Below are positions 32,144 through 41,082 of a stretch of 64,000 nucleotides of DNA, piece by piece; positions within the stretch are counted from its first letter, which is position 1; the number at the start of each line of letters is the position of its first letter. The stretch is from an uncultured Eubacteriales bacterium (lineage in GTDB: Bacteria > Bacillota > Clostridia > Oscillospirales > Acutalibacteraceae). The DNA is taken from positions 1-64,000 of the forward strand of contig CAKUPP010000001.1 in the NCBI GenBank assembly GCA_934675165.1. The letters run 5' to 3'. A program made the translations under genes and the position numbers. Below the pieces are notes generated by a model that ran no database searches, was not told the origin of the DNA, and saw nothing but the letters and a program-made list of their open reading frames with translations.

Positions 32144-33979
32144 TTGAATAATGACTTTAACAGTAAAAAAAAGTTTCCGAAAAGTGTTTTGATTTTTTTG
32201 GGACTACCAATAATTATGATTGTTTTGTTTTTGATTTCTAAAGGTTTAACGTCTGAAAAGATGTATAATTACTCTGAAATCATAAATAAATTTAAAAACG
32301 AACAAGTCGTAAAGTATGAAATGAATTTAGGTTCTGGAGACATGCAAATAATTTTAAAAGATGGCTCGGTTATGAATTATACTGCTCCAAGTGCAAATTT
32401 AATGTATATGGACATAAAAGAATATGTGGATAAGTATAATGCTGATCACCCGGATGAACCTATGGTTTATGATCTTACTAAACCGCATGATAATTCAGCT
32501 ATGTTTAGTATTGTTGCGTTTATAGTTATTCCTATAATTTCAATGATATTTATGGGATGGTTGTTTTTGCGCCGTTTGTCTTCGATGGGTATGGGCCCAG
32601 GAGGTGCTATGTCGATTGGAAGATCAAGAGCTGTTGTTTCAACCAATAAGAAAGTCACTTTTGATGACGTAGCTGGTGCAGAAGTGGAAAAAGAAGATCT
32701 TAAAGAAATAGTAGATTTTTTAAAAACGCCGGAAAAATATCATAAAATAGGTGCTAGGATACCAAGAGGTGTGTTACTGATGGGGCCTCCTGGAACAGGT
32801 AAAACACTTTTAGCCAAAGCTGTTGCAGGTGAGGCGAGCGTTCCGTTTTTTTCAACTTCTGGTTCTGATTTTGTTGAAATGTACGTTGGACTTGGTGCAT
32901 CAAGGGTTAGAGATTTATTTGAACAAGCTAAAAAGAAAGCTCCTTGCATTATATTTATTGATGAAATAGATGCTGTTGGTAGAAGAAGAGATTCTGGGAT
33001 TAATGGGGCGGAAAAAGATAATACACTTAATCAGTTGCTCGTAGAAATGGATGGGTTTAGCGATAGAGATAACGTAATAGTTATGGCGGCTACAAATAGA
33101 CCCGATATACTCGATAATGCACTTATGAGGCCGGGCCGATTTGATAGACAAATTTATGTTAGATATCCTGACATCAAGGAAAGAGAAGCTATATTAAAAG
33201 TTCACGCTAAAAATAAACCGTTTGCGGAAGATGTTAGTTTTAAAACAATTGCTAAAACAACTGCTGGTTTTACAGGAGCAGATTTAGAAAATCTTATGAA
33301 TGAAGCAGCTATATTGGCTGTAAGAAATTCTGGGAATATTATTACTATGAATGAAATTGAGGAAGCGTGTCTTAAAGTACAAATAGGATCCGAAAAGAAA
33401 ACTCGTGTAATGACAGAGGAGGATAAAAAACTTACAGCATATCACGAAAGTGGTCACGCTATTGTTGCATATTTTTGTAAACACCATGATAAAGTACACG
33501 AAATTTCAATTGTTCCTCGTGGAGCTGCTGGAGGATATACGCGTTATCTTCCGGAAAAAGATGAAGACTATACATCAAAAACTAAAATGATGGAAGAGTT
33601 AGATGCTTGTGTGGCGGGGATGGCAGCTGAAAAAATTGTGTTTAATTATACGACGACAGGTGCCTCAAGCGATTTAAAACATGCCACTAAAATTGCACAA
33701 AATATGGTTACAAAATATGGTATGAGTAATGTTATAGGCCCAGTTGCTTATCGTGTTTATGATGATGATTGGTATGCTGCTGGAACAAAATGTTGTTCTG
33801 AGTCTACCGCTGCAAAAATTGATGATGAAGTAAGAAAATTTTTGATGGATTCTTTTGACAGAGCTCAAAATGTTCTTGAAGAAAATATAAATAAACTGCA
33901 TGAAATTTCTAAATATTTAATCGAAAATGAAAAAATGAGCGGTGAGATATTTGAAAAGATTATGAGCAGCGAAATTTAA
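32144..33979 (+). CDS. ftsH: ATP-dependent zinc metalloprotease FtsH
   Basis: 611-aa membrane protease for quality control. Two membrane helices (SVLIFLGLPIIMIVLFLIS; IVAFIVIPIISMIFMGWLFL) flank a ~75-residue external domain. AAA+ domain: Walker A GPPGTGKT (G214-T221), Walker B IIFIDEIDAVG, second region of homology NRPDILDNALMRPGRFD. Protease motif H434-ESGH. TTG start at 32144 with TAGGAGTGAG 8 bp upstream. Confidence 0.96.
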   Translation: MNNDFNSKKKFPKSVLIFLGLPIIMIVLFLISKGLTSEKMYNYSEIINKFKNEQVVKYEMNLGSGDMQIILKDGSVMNYTAPSANLMYMDIKEYVDKYNADHPDEPMVYDLTKPHDNSAMFSIVAFIVIPIISMIFMGWLFLRRLSSMGMGPGGAMSIGRSRAVVSTNKKVTFDDVAGAEVEKEDLKEIVDFLKTPEKYHKIGARIPRGVLLMGPPGTGKTLLAKAVAGEASVPFFSTSGSDFVEMYVGLGASRVRDLFEQAKKKAPCIIFIDEIDAVGRRRDSGINGAEKDNTLNQLLVEMDGFSDRDNVIVMAATNRPDILDNALMRPGRFDRQIYVRYPDIKEREAILKVHAKNKPFAEDVSFKTIAKTTAGFTGADLENLMNEAAILAVRNSGNIITMNEIEEACLKVQIGSEKKTRVMTEEDKKLTAYHESGHAIVAYFCKHHDKVHEISIVPRGAAGGYTRYLPEKDEDYTSKTKMMEELDACVAGMAAEKIVFNYTTTGASSDLKHATKIAQNMVTKYGMSNVIGPVAYRVYDDDWYAAGTKCCSESTAAKIDDEVRKFLMDSFDRAQNVLEENINKLHEISKYLIENEKMSGEIFEKIMSSEI

Positions 33980-34021
33980 AAATTTGGTCATAATAATGCT
34001 TGGCGAAAGGAGATAGTTTTT

Positions 34022-35371
34022 ATGAATAAAGATTTTAAAAATGATTTTGAAAAATTTAATGGTGAATTTGTTGAAGATAATGAAGATGATTATGAATATT
34101 TTGATGGAAAATTAAAATCAGAGAATCATGATTCGCCTAAGTTTGTCAATTCTGATTTAAATAGTGAAAAATCCACTGCATTCGAACCTGTTGGTAATAG
34201 TAATAAAAAGATGGTAACGGGTGCTATTGCTGTTTTGATGTTTTTGATTGTAGTTTTAGTTTCATATGTGATATATTCATTTGTAAACAATAAGTCTGAT
34301 AATATATTCTCGCTTTTCTCACAACAGTCTGAAAAAGATTCACACGTTTCTGGGGAATCTGAGATACATTTTGAACAAGCTCCAAAAGTTGATGGAGAAC
34401 TTACAGCAGAAAGTATTTATGAAATGGTTTCACCATCAGTTGTGGGTGTAGTTGTGTATGATTCTGGTGCAGGTGTGATTTCTGATCCGGTGAGTCAAGG
34501 TTCCGGAATAATTATAAGTGAGAAAGGCTATATTGTAACGAATTCGCATGTTGTTGGAAATTCAAAACAAACTAACATAAAAATTGTTTTGACAACAAAC
34601 GAAGAATTGAGTGGTAAAGTAATAGGGTACGACAGTAAAACTGATTTGGCTGTTATAAAGGTAGAAAAAGATGGGTTGAAAGCAGCAACATTTGGAAATT
34701 CAGACGATGTAAAAGTTGGTTCTTCTGCACTCGCACTTGGTAATCCTTTAGGACTTGATTTTGCGAGTTCTCTTACTAGGGGTATAGTTTCAGCAGTAAA
34801 TCGTTCAAAAAATGGTCCCAGCAAAAGTCTTGTTAAATATATTCAAACTGATGCCGCAATTAATCCTGGTAACTCCGGTGGGCCACTTATCGATATGCAA
34901 GGTCGAGTTATAGGTATAAATTCTTCTAAAATAATAGTTTCTTATTGTGAAGGAATGGGTTTTGCGATACCAAGTAATACAGTTAAAACGATTGTTGATG
35001 ATATTATAGATAAGGGCTATGTTTCTGGAAGAGTAAGGCTTGGCTTGGTTGGAAAAATGGTAAGTAATTATCAGGCTCAAATATATAATGTTCCGATAGG
35101 TATTATTGTTTCTGAAATAAGTAAAGATAGCAACCTTTCTTCTAGTGGTGTTAAAGTTGGAGACATCATAACTAAAATAAATGGGGTGAATATAACTAGT
35201 TTTGATGTGTTTTACGGTGAGCTTTATAGCCATAAAGTTGGTGAGAGTATAACTCTTTCAATATACAGGCCGTCAGTTAGCAGAATTGGTTCAGGTAATT
35301 TGGACGTGAATGTTATTTTACTTGAAGATAAAGGGGAAACCCAAGAAGCGTCACCTACTTTTGAAAAATAA
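34022..35371 (+). CDS. HtrA/DegP-like membrane serine protease
   Basis: 449 aa. A long acidic cytoplasmic N-terminus (NDFEKFNGEFVEDNEDDYEY), one membrane helix at ~62-85 (VTGAIAVLMFLIVVLVSYVIY), then an extracellular trypsin-like domain with an intact triad H176, D208 and S285 (GNSGGPLID), and one C-terminal PDZ domain (~345-430, GIIVSEISKDSNLSSSGVKVGD). Role: degradation or refolding of envelope proteins. Strong GAAAGGAGA site. A clear terminator follows. Confidence 0.93.
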   Translation: MNKDFKNDFEKFNGEFVEDNEDDYEYFDGKLKSENHDSPKFVNSDLNSEKSTAFEPVGNSNKKMVTGAIAVLMFLIVVLVSYVIYSFVNNKSDNIFSLFSQQSEKDSHVSGESEIHFEQAPKVDGELTAESIYEMVSPSVVGVVVYDSGAGVISDPVSQGSGIIISEKGYIVTNSHVVGNSKQTNIKIVLTTNEELSGKVIGYDSKTDLAVIKVEKDGLKAATFGNSDDVKVGSSALALGNPLGLDFASSLTRGIVSAVNRSKNGPSKSLVKYIQTDAAINPGNSGGPLIDMQGRVIGINSSKIIVSYCEGMGFAIPSNTVKTIVDDIIDKGYVSGRVRLGLVGKMVSNYQAQIYNVPIGIIVSEISKDSNLSSSGVKVGDIITKINGVNITSFDVFYGELYSHKVGESITLSIYRPSVSRIGSGNLDVNVILLEDKGETQEASPTFEK

Positions 35372-35391
35372 ATATAATTTTTTTGATTAAC

Positions 35392-35440
35392 AATGTTCCA
35401 TAAGCAGTTGCATAGTTTTCTGCCTATGGAACATTTTTAT
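35392..35440 (+). terminator. Terminator after the htrA-like gene
   Basis: AATGTTCCATAAGCAG (35392-35407) pairs with CTGCCTATGGAACATT (35420-35435), followed by TTTAT. Confidence 0.85.
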
Positions 35441-35588
35441 AATGGAGTTAAAATTTGTTATAAACTTGTATCAAAAGAATAAAATAGATATAAATATTGA
35501 CAATTGAATTTTAAATATATACAATTTATATATAATGTGCATTTTACTATTCTGATATTAAGTTTGTTTTTATGAAAGGGTGGTAGTT

Positions 35589-37379
35589 GTGAAATTTAAT
35601 TTTTTTAAAAATATGTCTAAAAAGGTAGTAAATGTTATAAAGCCTAAAACAAAAGATGCTGAAAATGTGGGTAATGCTTTTAGTGATATTGCGAAAGAGG
35701 TTATTAGTGGAAATTGTACTACTCTAATAGAACTAGCTAAAAAGCTAAAGGAAGATAATATAATAAAACAGTATTATTTAAAAAATACCAATAATTCTGC
35801 AAAAAAATTTTCCATTGCCGGTGTATCTGTAACTGCGTTTATAAATATGATACTTAATAAAAAAGTAGTTGTTGGTACGAACGATAGATTAAGGTGGGAC
35901 GATTATTGTAAATTGTGTAGTGCGTTTTTGGTGAAGCCGTTTGAAGTAAGTGTCAAAAAAGGTATTGTTAAATCCGGTGCTATGGTTAAAGCGTTTAAGG
36001 ATGCAGATAGTGGTAAAAAAAATTTGGGAGAACAATTGTCGAAATTAGTCCATGAATATTATAAAGTAGAACCTGAAGTTCAAAGTACTGATGTAAAAAT
36101 TGATACTAGTGCCGAAGAAAAAATGGAAAAAAATAATGAAGCTGATGATACGAAATCAATTGAATCTGTGATGGAAAAAGGCCGCGCTACGTGGGTTAGC
36201 AGTGTTTTTACACACAAAGCTGCGTGTGACGGTGTTGTGAAGTTACTTAATGCTATATATAATAAGTGGGTAAAAGATGTTCCTGTTGTTGGTAAATATT
36301 ATACGACTGATGATATTCCTGCAAAATCAAAAGAAGAAAATTCAAAGTTAAAACGTAGGATTTCACTGTCTAACATTACAAATTTAGGACAAAATGGTGG
36401 ATTTAAATTAAAAGATAAACTAGATTCTGATTTAAAAAAAGTGTCAAAATTTAGCCCGAAAAATGTTAAATCACAATCTATTAAATCTGCAGAAAAAAAT
36501 GAAGAGGTACTTTTTGATAAATCTTTGTGTGATGAAACTTTAACAGAGGTAACAATTCCTGATGGTGTCACGTATATAAAGGATAATGGTTTTGCAAATT
36601 GTGAAAAATTAACAAGAATAACAATTCCAAATAGTGTTACGACTATAGGAGAAAGAGCTTTTAGTTTTTGTGATAATTTGACATCTATAACAATTCCAGA
36701 TAGTGTTACAATTATAGGAAATGAAGCTTTTATGACGTGTGGTAAATTGGAGTCTGTAACAATTTCAAATAGTGTTACGACTATAGGGAAAGGAACTTTT
36801 GGGTATTGTGGTAGTTTGGCATCTATAACAATTCCAGATAGTGTTACAACTATAGGAGATGGAGCTTTTCAGATGTGTGGTAAATTGAAGTCTGTAACAA
36901 TTCCAAATAGTGTTACGACTATAGGGAATGGAACTTTTGTGTTTTGTGGTAGTTTGACATCTATAACAATTCCAGATAGTGTTACAACTATAGGAAATGG
37001 AGCTTTTCAGACGTGTGGTAATTTGGAGTCTGTAACAATTTCTAATAGTGTTACAGCTATAGGAAATCGTGTCTTTAATCGTTGTGGTAGTTTGACATCT
37101 ATAACAATTCCAAATAGTGTTACGACCATAGGAAAAGGAGCTTTTGGATTTTGTAGTAGTTTGACATCTATAACAATTCCAAGTAATGTTACGACTATAG
37201 GAAAAGGAGCTTTTGAATTTTGTAGTAGTTTGACATCTATAACAATTCCAGACAGTGTTAAAATTATAGGAGATGGGGCTTTCAACCAATGTTACAGTTT
37301 GGTTAGTATTAAATACAATGGTAACGAATATAGCAGTGTCGATAACTTTTTAACAGCGTTTAATAAAATTAAAAAATAA
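35589..37379 (+). CDS. BspA-type leucine-rich repeat protein, no signal peptide
   Basis: 596 aa. Residues ~1-315 are an unrecognised Lys/Asp-rich helical region with no signal peptide and no membrane helix (FKNMSKKVVNVIKPKTKDAE...). Residues 318-570 are eleven exact-length 23-aa LRR_5 repeats, consensus LTSITIPDSVTTIGxGAFxxCGS, closed by a partial repeat. BspA-like repeats are common on surface or secreted proteins that bind host components; here the export route is not evident. GTG 35589 is chosen since GAAAGGGTGG lies just upstream; GTG 35580 overlaps it. Stand-alone gene with its own terminator region. Confidence 0.85.
   Translation: MKFNFFKNMSKKVVNVIKPKTKDAENVGNAFSDIAKEVISGNCTTLIELAKKLKEDNIIKQYYLKNTNNSAKKFSIAGVSVTAFINMILNKKVVVGTNDRLRWDDYCKLCSAFLVKPFEVSVKKGIVKSGAMVKAFKDADSGKKNLGEQLSKLVHEYYKVEPEVQSTDVKIDTSAEEKMEKNNEADDTKSIESVMEKGRATWVSSVFTHKAACDGVVKLLNAIYNKWVKDVPVVGKYYTTDDIPAKSKEENSKLKRRISLSNITNLGQNGGFKLKDKLDSDLKKVSKFSPKNVKSQSIKSAEKNEEVLFDKSLCDETLTEVTIPDGVTYIKDNGFANCEKLTRITIPNSVTTIGERAFSFCDNLTSITIPDSVTIIGNEAFMTCGKLESVTISNSVTTIGKGTFGYCGSLASITIPDSVTTIGDGAFQMCGKLKSVTIPNSVTTIGNGTFVFCGSLTSITIPDSVTTIGNGAFQTCGNLESVTISNSVTAIGNRVFNRCGSLTSITIPNSVTTIGKGAFGFCSSLTSITIPSNVTTIGKGAFEFCSSLTSITIPDSVKIIGDGAFNQCYSLVSIKYNGNEYSSVDNFLTAFNKIKK
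36540..37298 (+). repeat. Eleven tandem 69-bp repeats within the LRR gene
   Basis: Each unit encodes one 23-residue LRR. Adjacent units alternate between two subtypes (SVTI[SP]NSVTTIGxGTF and SITIPDSVTTIGxGAF), giving a 138-bp higher-order period and suggesting expansion by two-unit duplication. Many segments are identical at the DNA level. Confidence 0.85.
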
Positions 37380-37398
37380 TAATTTTTAAAGTGGCAAA

Positions 37399-37440
37399 CA
37401 AAGACTATACTTAAAATATAAGTCTTTGATGCTATTTTTT
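37399..37440 (+). terminator. Probable terminator after the LRR gene
   Basis: CAAAGACT (37399-37406) pairs with AGTCTTTG (37421-37428); a T-run follows at 37435. Confidence 0.55.
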
Positions 37441-37609
37441 ATAGCGTGGTTTTTTACAGTGTTTAAATATACATATTTACTGAAATTTTTGTAAAAATAG
37501 GGTGTTTTTATTATTGACATACTTTTATATATTTGTTATCTTATAAAAAGTTTCTCAAAAATGAGAAAATCTAATAATTAAATAATATTTTATGAAGGGA
37601 AAAGATGTT

Positions 37610-38620
37610 GTGGAACACAAATCAAGTAAAAAAAATATTGTAGGAATCTTATTGTTATTAGTGTTGTCATTAGTGTCAGTCGGGATTGTTTTTTATAACA
37701 GATATATTCATCGGCAAGTTGGCACTACAGAAGAGTTAATTGCACAGGATATAGAAAATGTAGGTGTACCTGTTGCAATGGCAATGGATGATAATTATCT
37801 TTATCCGACAATAGTTGCAATTACATCTGCTATGTATAATGCAGATGCTGGAACGCAGTATAGTTTTTATATAATGCATCCTCCAGAATTTAAAGAGGAG
37901 AACAAAGAAAAAATTCGAAATTTGGAGAAAAAATATCCCACGTGTCATATTCATCTCATAGATATGGGAGGACAATTTAAAAAAGCTAATGACCGGGGTC
38001 ATATAACTACTCCCGCATATTACAGATTAGCTTTGTCTGAATTGCTTGTAAATTTAGACAAAATCATTTGGCTTGATGGAGATACTTTAGTGCTCCAAGA
38101 TCTCAATCAAATGTATAATATAGATATGACCGGATATTATTATAAGGGATATTTGGATGATAATGTTTATGGTGCGAAAAGTTTTGGAGTAGAGACAGAT
38201 CACTATATTTGTTCGGGCGTTATGCTTGTCAATCTTAAGGAATTGCGTGACAATAAGATGGTAAGTAAATTTAATAAATTTATTGCTCAAAATAATGATA
38301 GCTTAGTTCAGCACGATCAAACAGTTATAAATGTGGTTTGTTTTGATAAAATTGGCATTTTACCGCCTAAATATGGATTGATAAATTACAGTACAACTCC
38401 TGAGCTTGCAAAGCAATATTCTGATCTTTTGATTGCAAAAAATAAATATACACACAAAGATATGTTAGATGCATTGGACGACATATGTGTTTTGCATTGT
38501 GTGTCCAAGCCTTGGAAGAGTAGAGAAGCGATGAAAGCTGATTTATGGTGGAGCTATGCCAGAAAAACGGATTTTTATGGAGAAATGAAAGTGGCTTATG
38601 CTAATATTTTCAAAAATTAA
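37610..38620 (+). CDS. GT8 family glycosyltransferase with N-terminal membrane anchor
   Basis: 336 aa. A basic start (EHKSSKKN) precedes one membrane helix (IVGILLLLVLSLVSVGIVFY, residues ~9-30), then a complete GT8 domain: VAMAMDDNYLYPTIVAITSA, TPAYYRLALSELL, the metal/nucleotide-sugar DxD in WLDGDTLVL, and CSGVMLVNLKEL, HDQTVINVV, LHCVSKPWK near the end. By the positive-inside rule the catalytic domain would face outside, unusual for an enzyme that needs nucleotide-sugars. GTG 37610 follows GAAGGGAAAAG; the upstream ATG at 37592 has no ribosome-binding site. Typical GT8 partners such as lipopolysaccharide genes are absent nearby. Confidence 0.85.
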   Translation: MEHKSSKKNIVGILLLLVLSLVSVGIVFYNRYIHRQVGTTEELIAQDIENVGVPVAMAMDDNYLYPTIVAITSAMYNADAGTQYSFYIMHPPEFKEENKEKIRNLEKKYPTCHIHLIDMGGQFKKANDRGHITTPAYYRLALSELLVNLDKIIWLDGDTLVLQDLNQMYNIDMTGYYYKGYLDDNVYGAKSFGVETDHYICSGVMLVNLKELRDNKMVSKFNKFIAQNNDSLVQHDQTVINVVCFDKIGILPPKYGLINYSTTPELAKQYSDLLIAKNKYTHKDMLDALDDICVLHCVSKPWKSREAMKADLWWSYARKTDFYGEMKVAYANIFKN

Positions 38621-38623
38621 GTA

Positions 38624-38652
38624 TTGACAGTAACTCATTATTAAGGTAGAAT
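38624..38652 (+). promoter_or_regulatory. Promoter of infC-rpmI-rplT
   Basis: TTGACA (38624-38629), exact 17-bp spacer, TAGAAT (38647-38652). It lies immediately after the GT8 stop codon. Confidence 0.85.
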
Positions 38653-38659
38653 ACTAGTT

Positions 38660-38863
38660 GAAGGTATGAAAATAAAGTAGAGCGGATTTGTTCTCACCCT
38701 AGATAGAACTTTATATCAATGGGTCAATAATGGTAGACTACGCTTGTGGTAGTTCAAGTGTTTGAGTCGGAAGTATTATTGTGCAGTGCAAATTTGCTGC
38801 ACAATATTTTTGTATTTGAAAACCTTGAAATGGTTTTTAATAATTTAGCGGAGGTGCTTAAAT
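38660..38863 (+). ncRNA. Structured mRNA leader of infC-rpmI-rplT (probable L20 autoregulatory leader)
   Basis: A ~200-nt untranslated leader containing many inverted segments and ending in a terminator hairpin (ATTGTGCAG 38778-38786 with CTGCACAAT 38797-38805, then ATTTTTG). In Firmicutes, ribosomal protein L20 binds such leaders and promotes termination (known); assignment here rests on position and the terminator, not on a full structural match. Confidence 0.65.
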
Positions 38864-39460
38864 ATTAGCAATATTAGCAGTAAAGAACGTGGTAATAAAT
38901 CACATCAGATTAATGGTGAAATTAAAAGTGCTGAAGTACGGCTTATTGGCTCAAATGGATTGCAGATGGGTGTAGTCCCAATTAAAGAAGCGTTGAAGAT
39001 GGCTGAAAATGAAGGACTCGATTTAGTTAAGGTTACAAATGATGTTTGTCCGCCGGTGTGTAAAATTATGAATTATGGAAAATATAAGTTCGCTCTTTCA
39101 AAAAGAGAACGAGAAGCAAAAAAGAATCAACGTGTAATTGGAGTAAAAGAAATTAGACTGTCTGTGAACATTGGCGCTCACGATTTTGAAACGAAGGTTA
39201 ACAGCGCTAAAAAATTTGCTTTTAACGGTGATAAAATTAAAGTTATTATTCGGTTTAAAGGTAGAGAAGCAGGTCATTCGAACATCGGTTTAGATTTAAT
39301 GAAGAGATTTGCTCAAGCGTGTCAAGAATTTTCAAATGTTGAGAGCGCGGCTAAAGTTGAAGGCCGTAATATGTTGATGTTTTTGACTCCAAATCTAAAA
39401 GAACAAAAAACCTTAAATAAAATTCCTAAAGAAAGGTGTGACGTGGGCGAGGGAAAGTGA
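38864..39460 (+). CDS. infC: Translation initiation factor IF-3, ATT start
   Basis: 198 aa. The conserved N-terminus (SHQINGEIKSAEVRLIGSNGLQMGVVPIKEALKMAE) lies upstream of the first in-frame ATG/GTG/TTG (TTG 38960), and an upstream TAG at 38846 limits the frame. The only well-placed start is ATT 38864, nine bases after GGAGG (38850-38854). An AUU start is the known hallmark of infC and lets IF-3 repress its own translation. N- and C-terminal domains are both complete (MLMFLTPN near the end). IF-3 controls start-codon and initiator selection on the 30S subunit. Confidence 0.93.
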   Translation: MSNISSKERGNKSHQINGEIKSAEVRLIGSNGLQMGVVPIKEALKMAENEGLDLVKVTNDVCPPVCKIMNYGKYKFALSKREREAKKNQRVIGVKEIRLSVNIGAHDFETKVNSAKKFAFNGDKIKVIIRFKGREAGHSNIGLDLMKRFAQACQEFSNVESAAKVEGRNMLMFLTPNLKEQKTLNKIPKERCDVGEGK

Positions 39461-39482
39461 AATTGCCGAAGCCCCTTAGATT

Positions 39483-39680
39483 ATGTACAAAGTAAAAACT
39501 CATAGTGGTGCAAAAAAGCGTTTTAAAATTACAGCTTCAGGAAAGATTCTTAGAGCACATGCAAATAAAAGCCATATCCTGAACAAAAAAACAAGAAAAA
39601 GAAAGAGAAATTTAAGAAGTATTGCTGTGGCAGATAGAACAAATGTGGCACAGATAAAAGCGTTAATTCCTTACAAATAA
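39483..39680 (+). CDS. rpmI: 50S ribosomal protein L35
   Basis: 65 aa, YKVKTHSGAKKRFKITASGK with the basic KSHILNKKTRKRKRNL stretch. Second gene of the infC operon. Confidence 0.96.
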   Translation: MYKVKTHSGAKKRFKITASGKILRAHANKSHILNKKTRKRKRNLRSIAVADRTNVAQIKALIPYK

Positions 39681-39720
39681 TGATAAAAACAAAAATAACA
39701 TTTAACCGGAGGTAAATATA

Positions 39721-40080
39721 ATGGCACGTGTAAAAGGTGCAGTTGTTACTAGAAACAGAAGAAAAAAAGTGCTTAAACTTGCAAAAGGATATTGGGGTGC
39801 TAAGAGTAAGCATTTCAAAATGGCCAAACAGGCTGTAATGAAATCAGGAAATTATGCATATATTGGAAGACGTCAAAAGAAACGTGATTTCAGAAAATTG
39901 TGGATTACAAGAATTTCAGCAGCTTGTCGTATGAATGGTATTAACTATTCATCTTTTATGAATGGATTAAAAAAAGCAGGGATTTCTCTTAACAGAAAAA
40001 TGCTTTCAGAGATAGCAATAGCAGATGCAGAAGGATTTAAAAAACTTGTTGATCAGGCTTCTAAAGCTTTAAATGAATAA
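39721..40080 (+). CDS. rplT: 50S ribosomal protein L20
   Basis: 119 aa, ARVKGAVVTRNRRKKVLKLA and GYWGAKSKHFKMAKQAVMKS, typical length. 23S rRNA assembly protein and likely repressor of its own operon through the leader. ACCGGAGG ribosome-binding site. Confidence 0.97.
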   Translation: MARVKGAVVTRNRRKKVLKLAKGYWGAKSKHFKMAKQAVMKSGNYAYIGRRQKKRDFRKLWITRISAACRMNGINYSSFMNGLKKAGISLNRKMLSEIAIADAEGFKKLVDQASKALNE

Positions 40081-40090
40081 TTTTTTTATG

Positions 40091-40124
40091 TTACGTTCGG
40101 ATTATGTCCGAGCGTAAATTTTTG
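40091..40124 (+). terminator. Terminator of infC-rpmI-rplT
   Basis: TTACGTTCGGA (40091-40101) pairs with TCCGAGCGTAA (40107-40117), one G-T pair, then ATTTTT. The following ~200 bp to pyrH contain nothing recognisable. Confidence 0.85.
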
Positions 40125-40336
40125 GTATTAATAAAAAATAGAAAGTTAGCTATTAAAATTGTTTGCTTTGATAAAGTTGATAATAAAAATTTTAATTTTT
40201 GTGATTTTTAAACATTTTGTTCGAATTTTATCAGATTAAAGGATTGTGATTTTATATACCTTTACATTGGTTTCATATTAATGTAAAATATAACTTAGTA
40301 TATTTTTATTGATTAAAATAATTGAGGTGTTCTGAA

Positions 40337-41044
40337 TTGAGTAATAAGTATAAAAGGGTACTTCTTAAGATAAGTGGAGAAGCTTTGTCTGGAAAAGGAA
40401 AATTTGGGATAGATTTTGAAATGGTGGAAAAAATAGCAAAAGCCATTAAAAAATGTTCTGACAGTGGAGCACAGATTGCTGTTGTAGTTGGTGGAGGTAA
40501 TTTTTGGAGAGGACGTTCAAGTGGGTCAATGAATCGTGTTAAAGCTGACCATATGGGTATGCTTGCTACAACAATTAATGCGATTGCTCTTCAAGATACA
40601 CTTGAAAATATTGGGGCAGATTCAAAAGTTATGCCTTCTGTTTTGTTGCCGCAAGTAGGTGAGCACTATTCTCCAGAAAGAGCTATTCACCATTTAAAAA
40701 AAGGAAGAATTGTAATTTTTGCTTATGGTACAGGTAGTGCGTTTTTTTCAACTGATACAGCATCGTCGCTAAGAGCAGCAGAAATTGGTGCTGAAGCGAT
40801 ATTTAAGGCAACAAATACCGATGGGGTCTATGACAGTGATCCAAATAAAAATCCAAATGCAAAAAAGTATACCGAAGTTACATTTGATGAAATTCTTTCA
40901 AAAAATCTACAAGTGATGGATAGCAGCGCTGCTTCTATGTGTCGTGATAATAAAATAGATGTTCTTGTTTTTAGCTTGAAAGATCCAGATAATATGATTA
41001 AAGCTTTACAAGGTGAAAATTTGGGAACTATTGCAAGAGCTTAA
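40337..41044 (+). CDS. pyrH: UMP kinase
   Basis: 235-aa hexameric kinase making UDP. Motifs KRVLLKISGEAL, VVVGGGNFWRGR, DHMGMLATTINAIAL and FKATNTDGVYDSDP. TTG 40337 is the chosen start with GAGGTG 7 bp upstream; another TTG at 40322 overlaps that site. Begins the pyrH-frr-uppS-cdsA-dxr run. Confidence 0.95.
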   Translation: MSNKYKRVLLKISGEALSGKGKFGIDFEMVEKIAKAIKKCSDSGAQIAVVVGGGNFWRGRSSGSMNRVKADHMGMLATTINAIALQDTLENIGADSKVMPSVLLPQVGEHYSPERAIHHLKKGRIVIFAYGTGSAFFSTDTASSLRAAEIGAEAIFKATNTDGVYDSDPNKNPNAKKYTEVTFDEILSKNLQVMDSSAASMCRDNKIDVLVFSLKDPDNMIKALQGENLGTIARA

Positions 41045-41082
41045 AAATAGAATTTTTTATATTTTTATGGAGGTAAAATTTT

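Noticed and set aside
36765..37289. Long antisense open frames across the LRR gene
   Set aside because: They arise because the 69-bp repeat unit is a multiple of three with no stop in the opposite frame; the products are low-complexity repeats and have no start signals.
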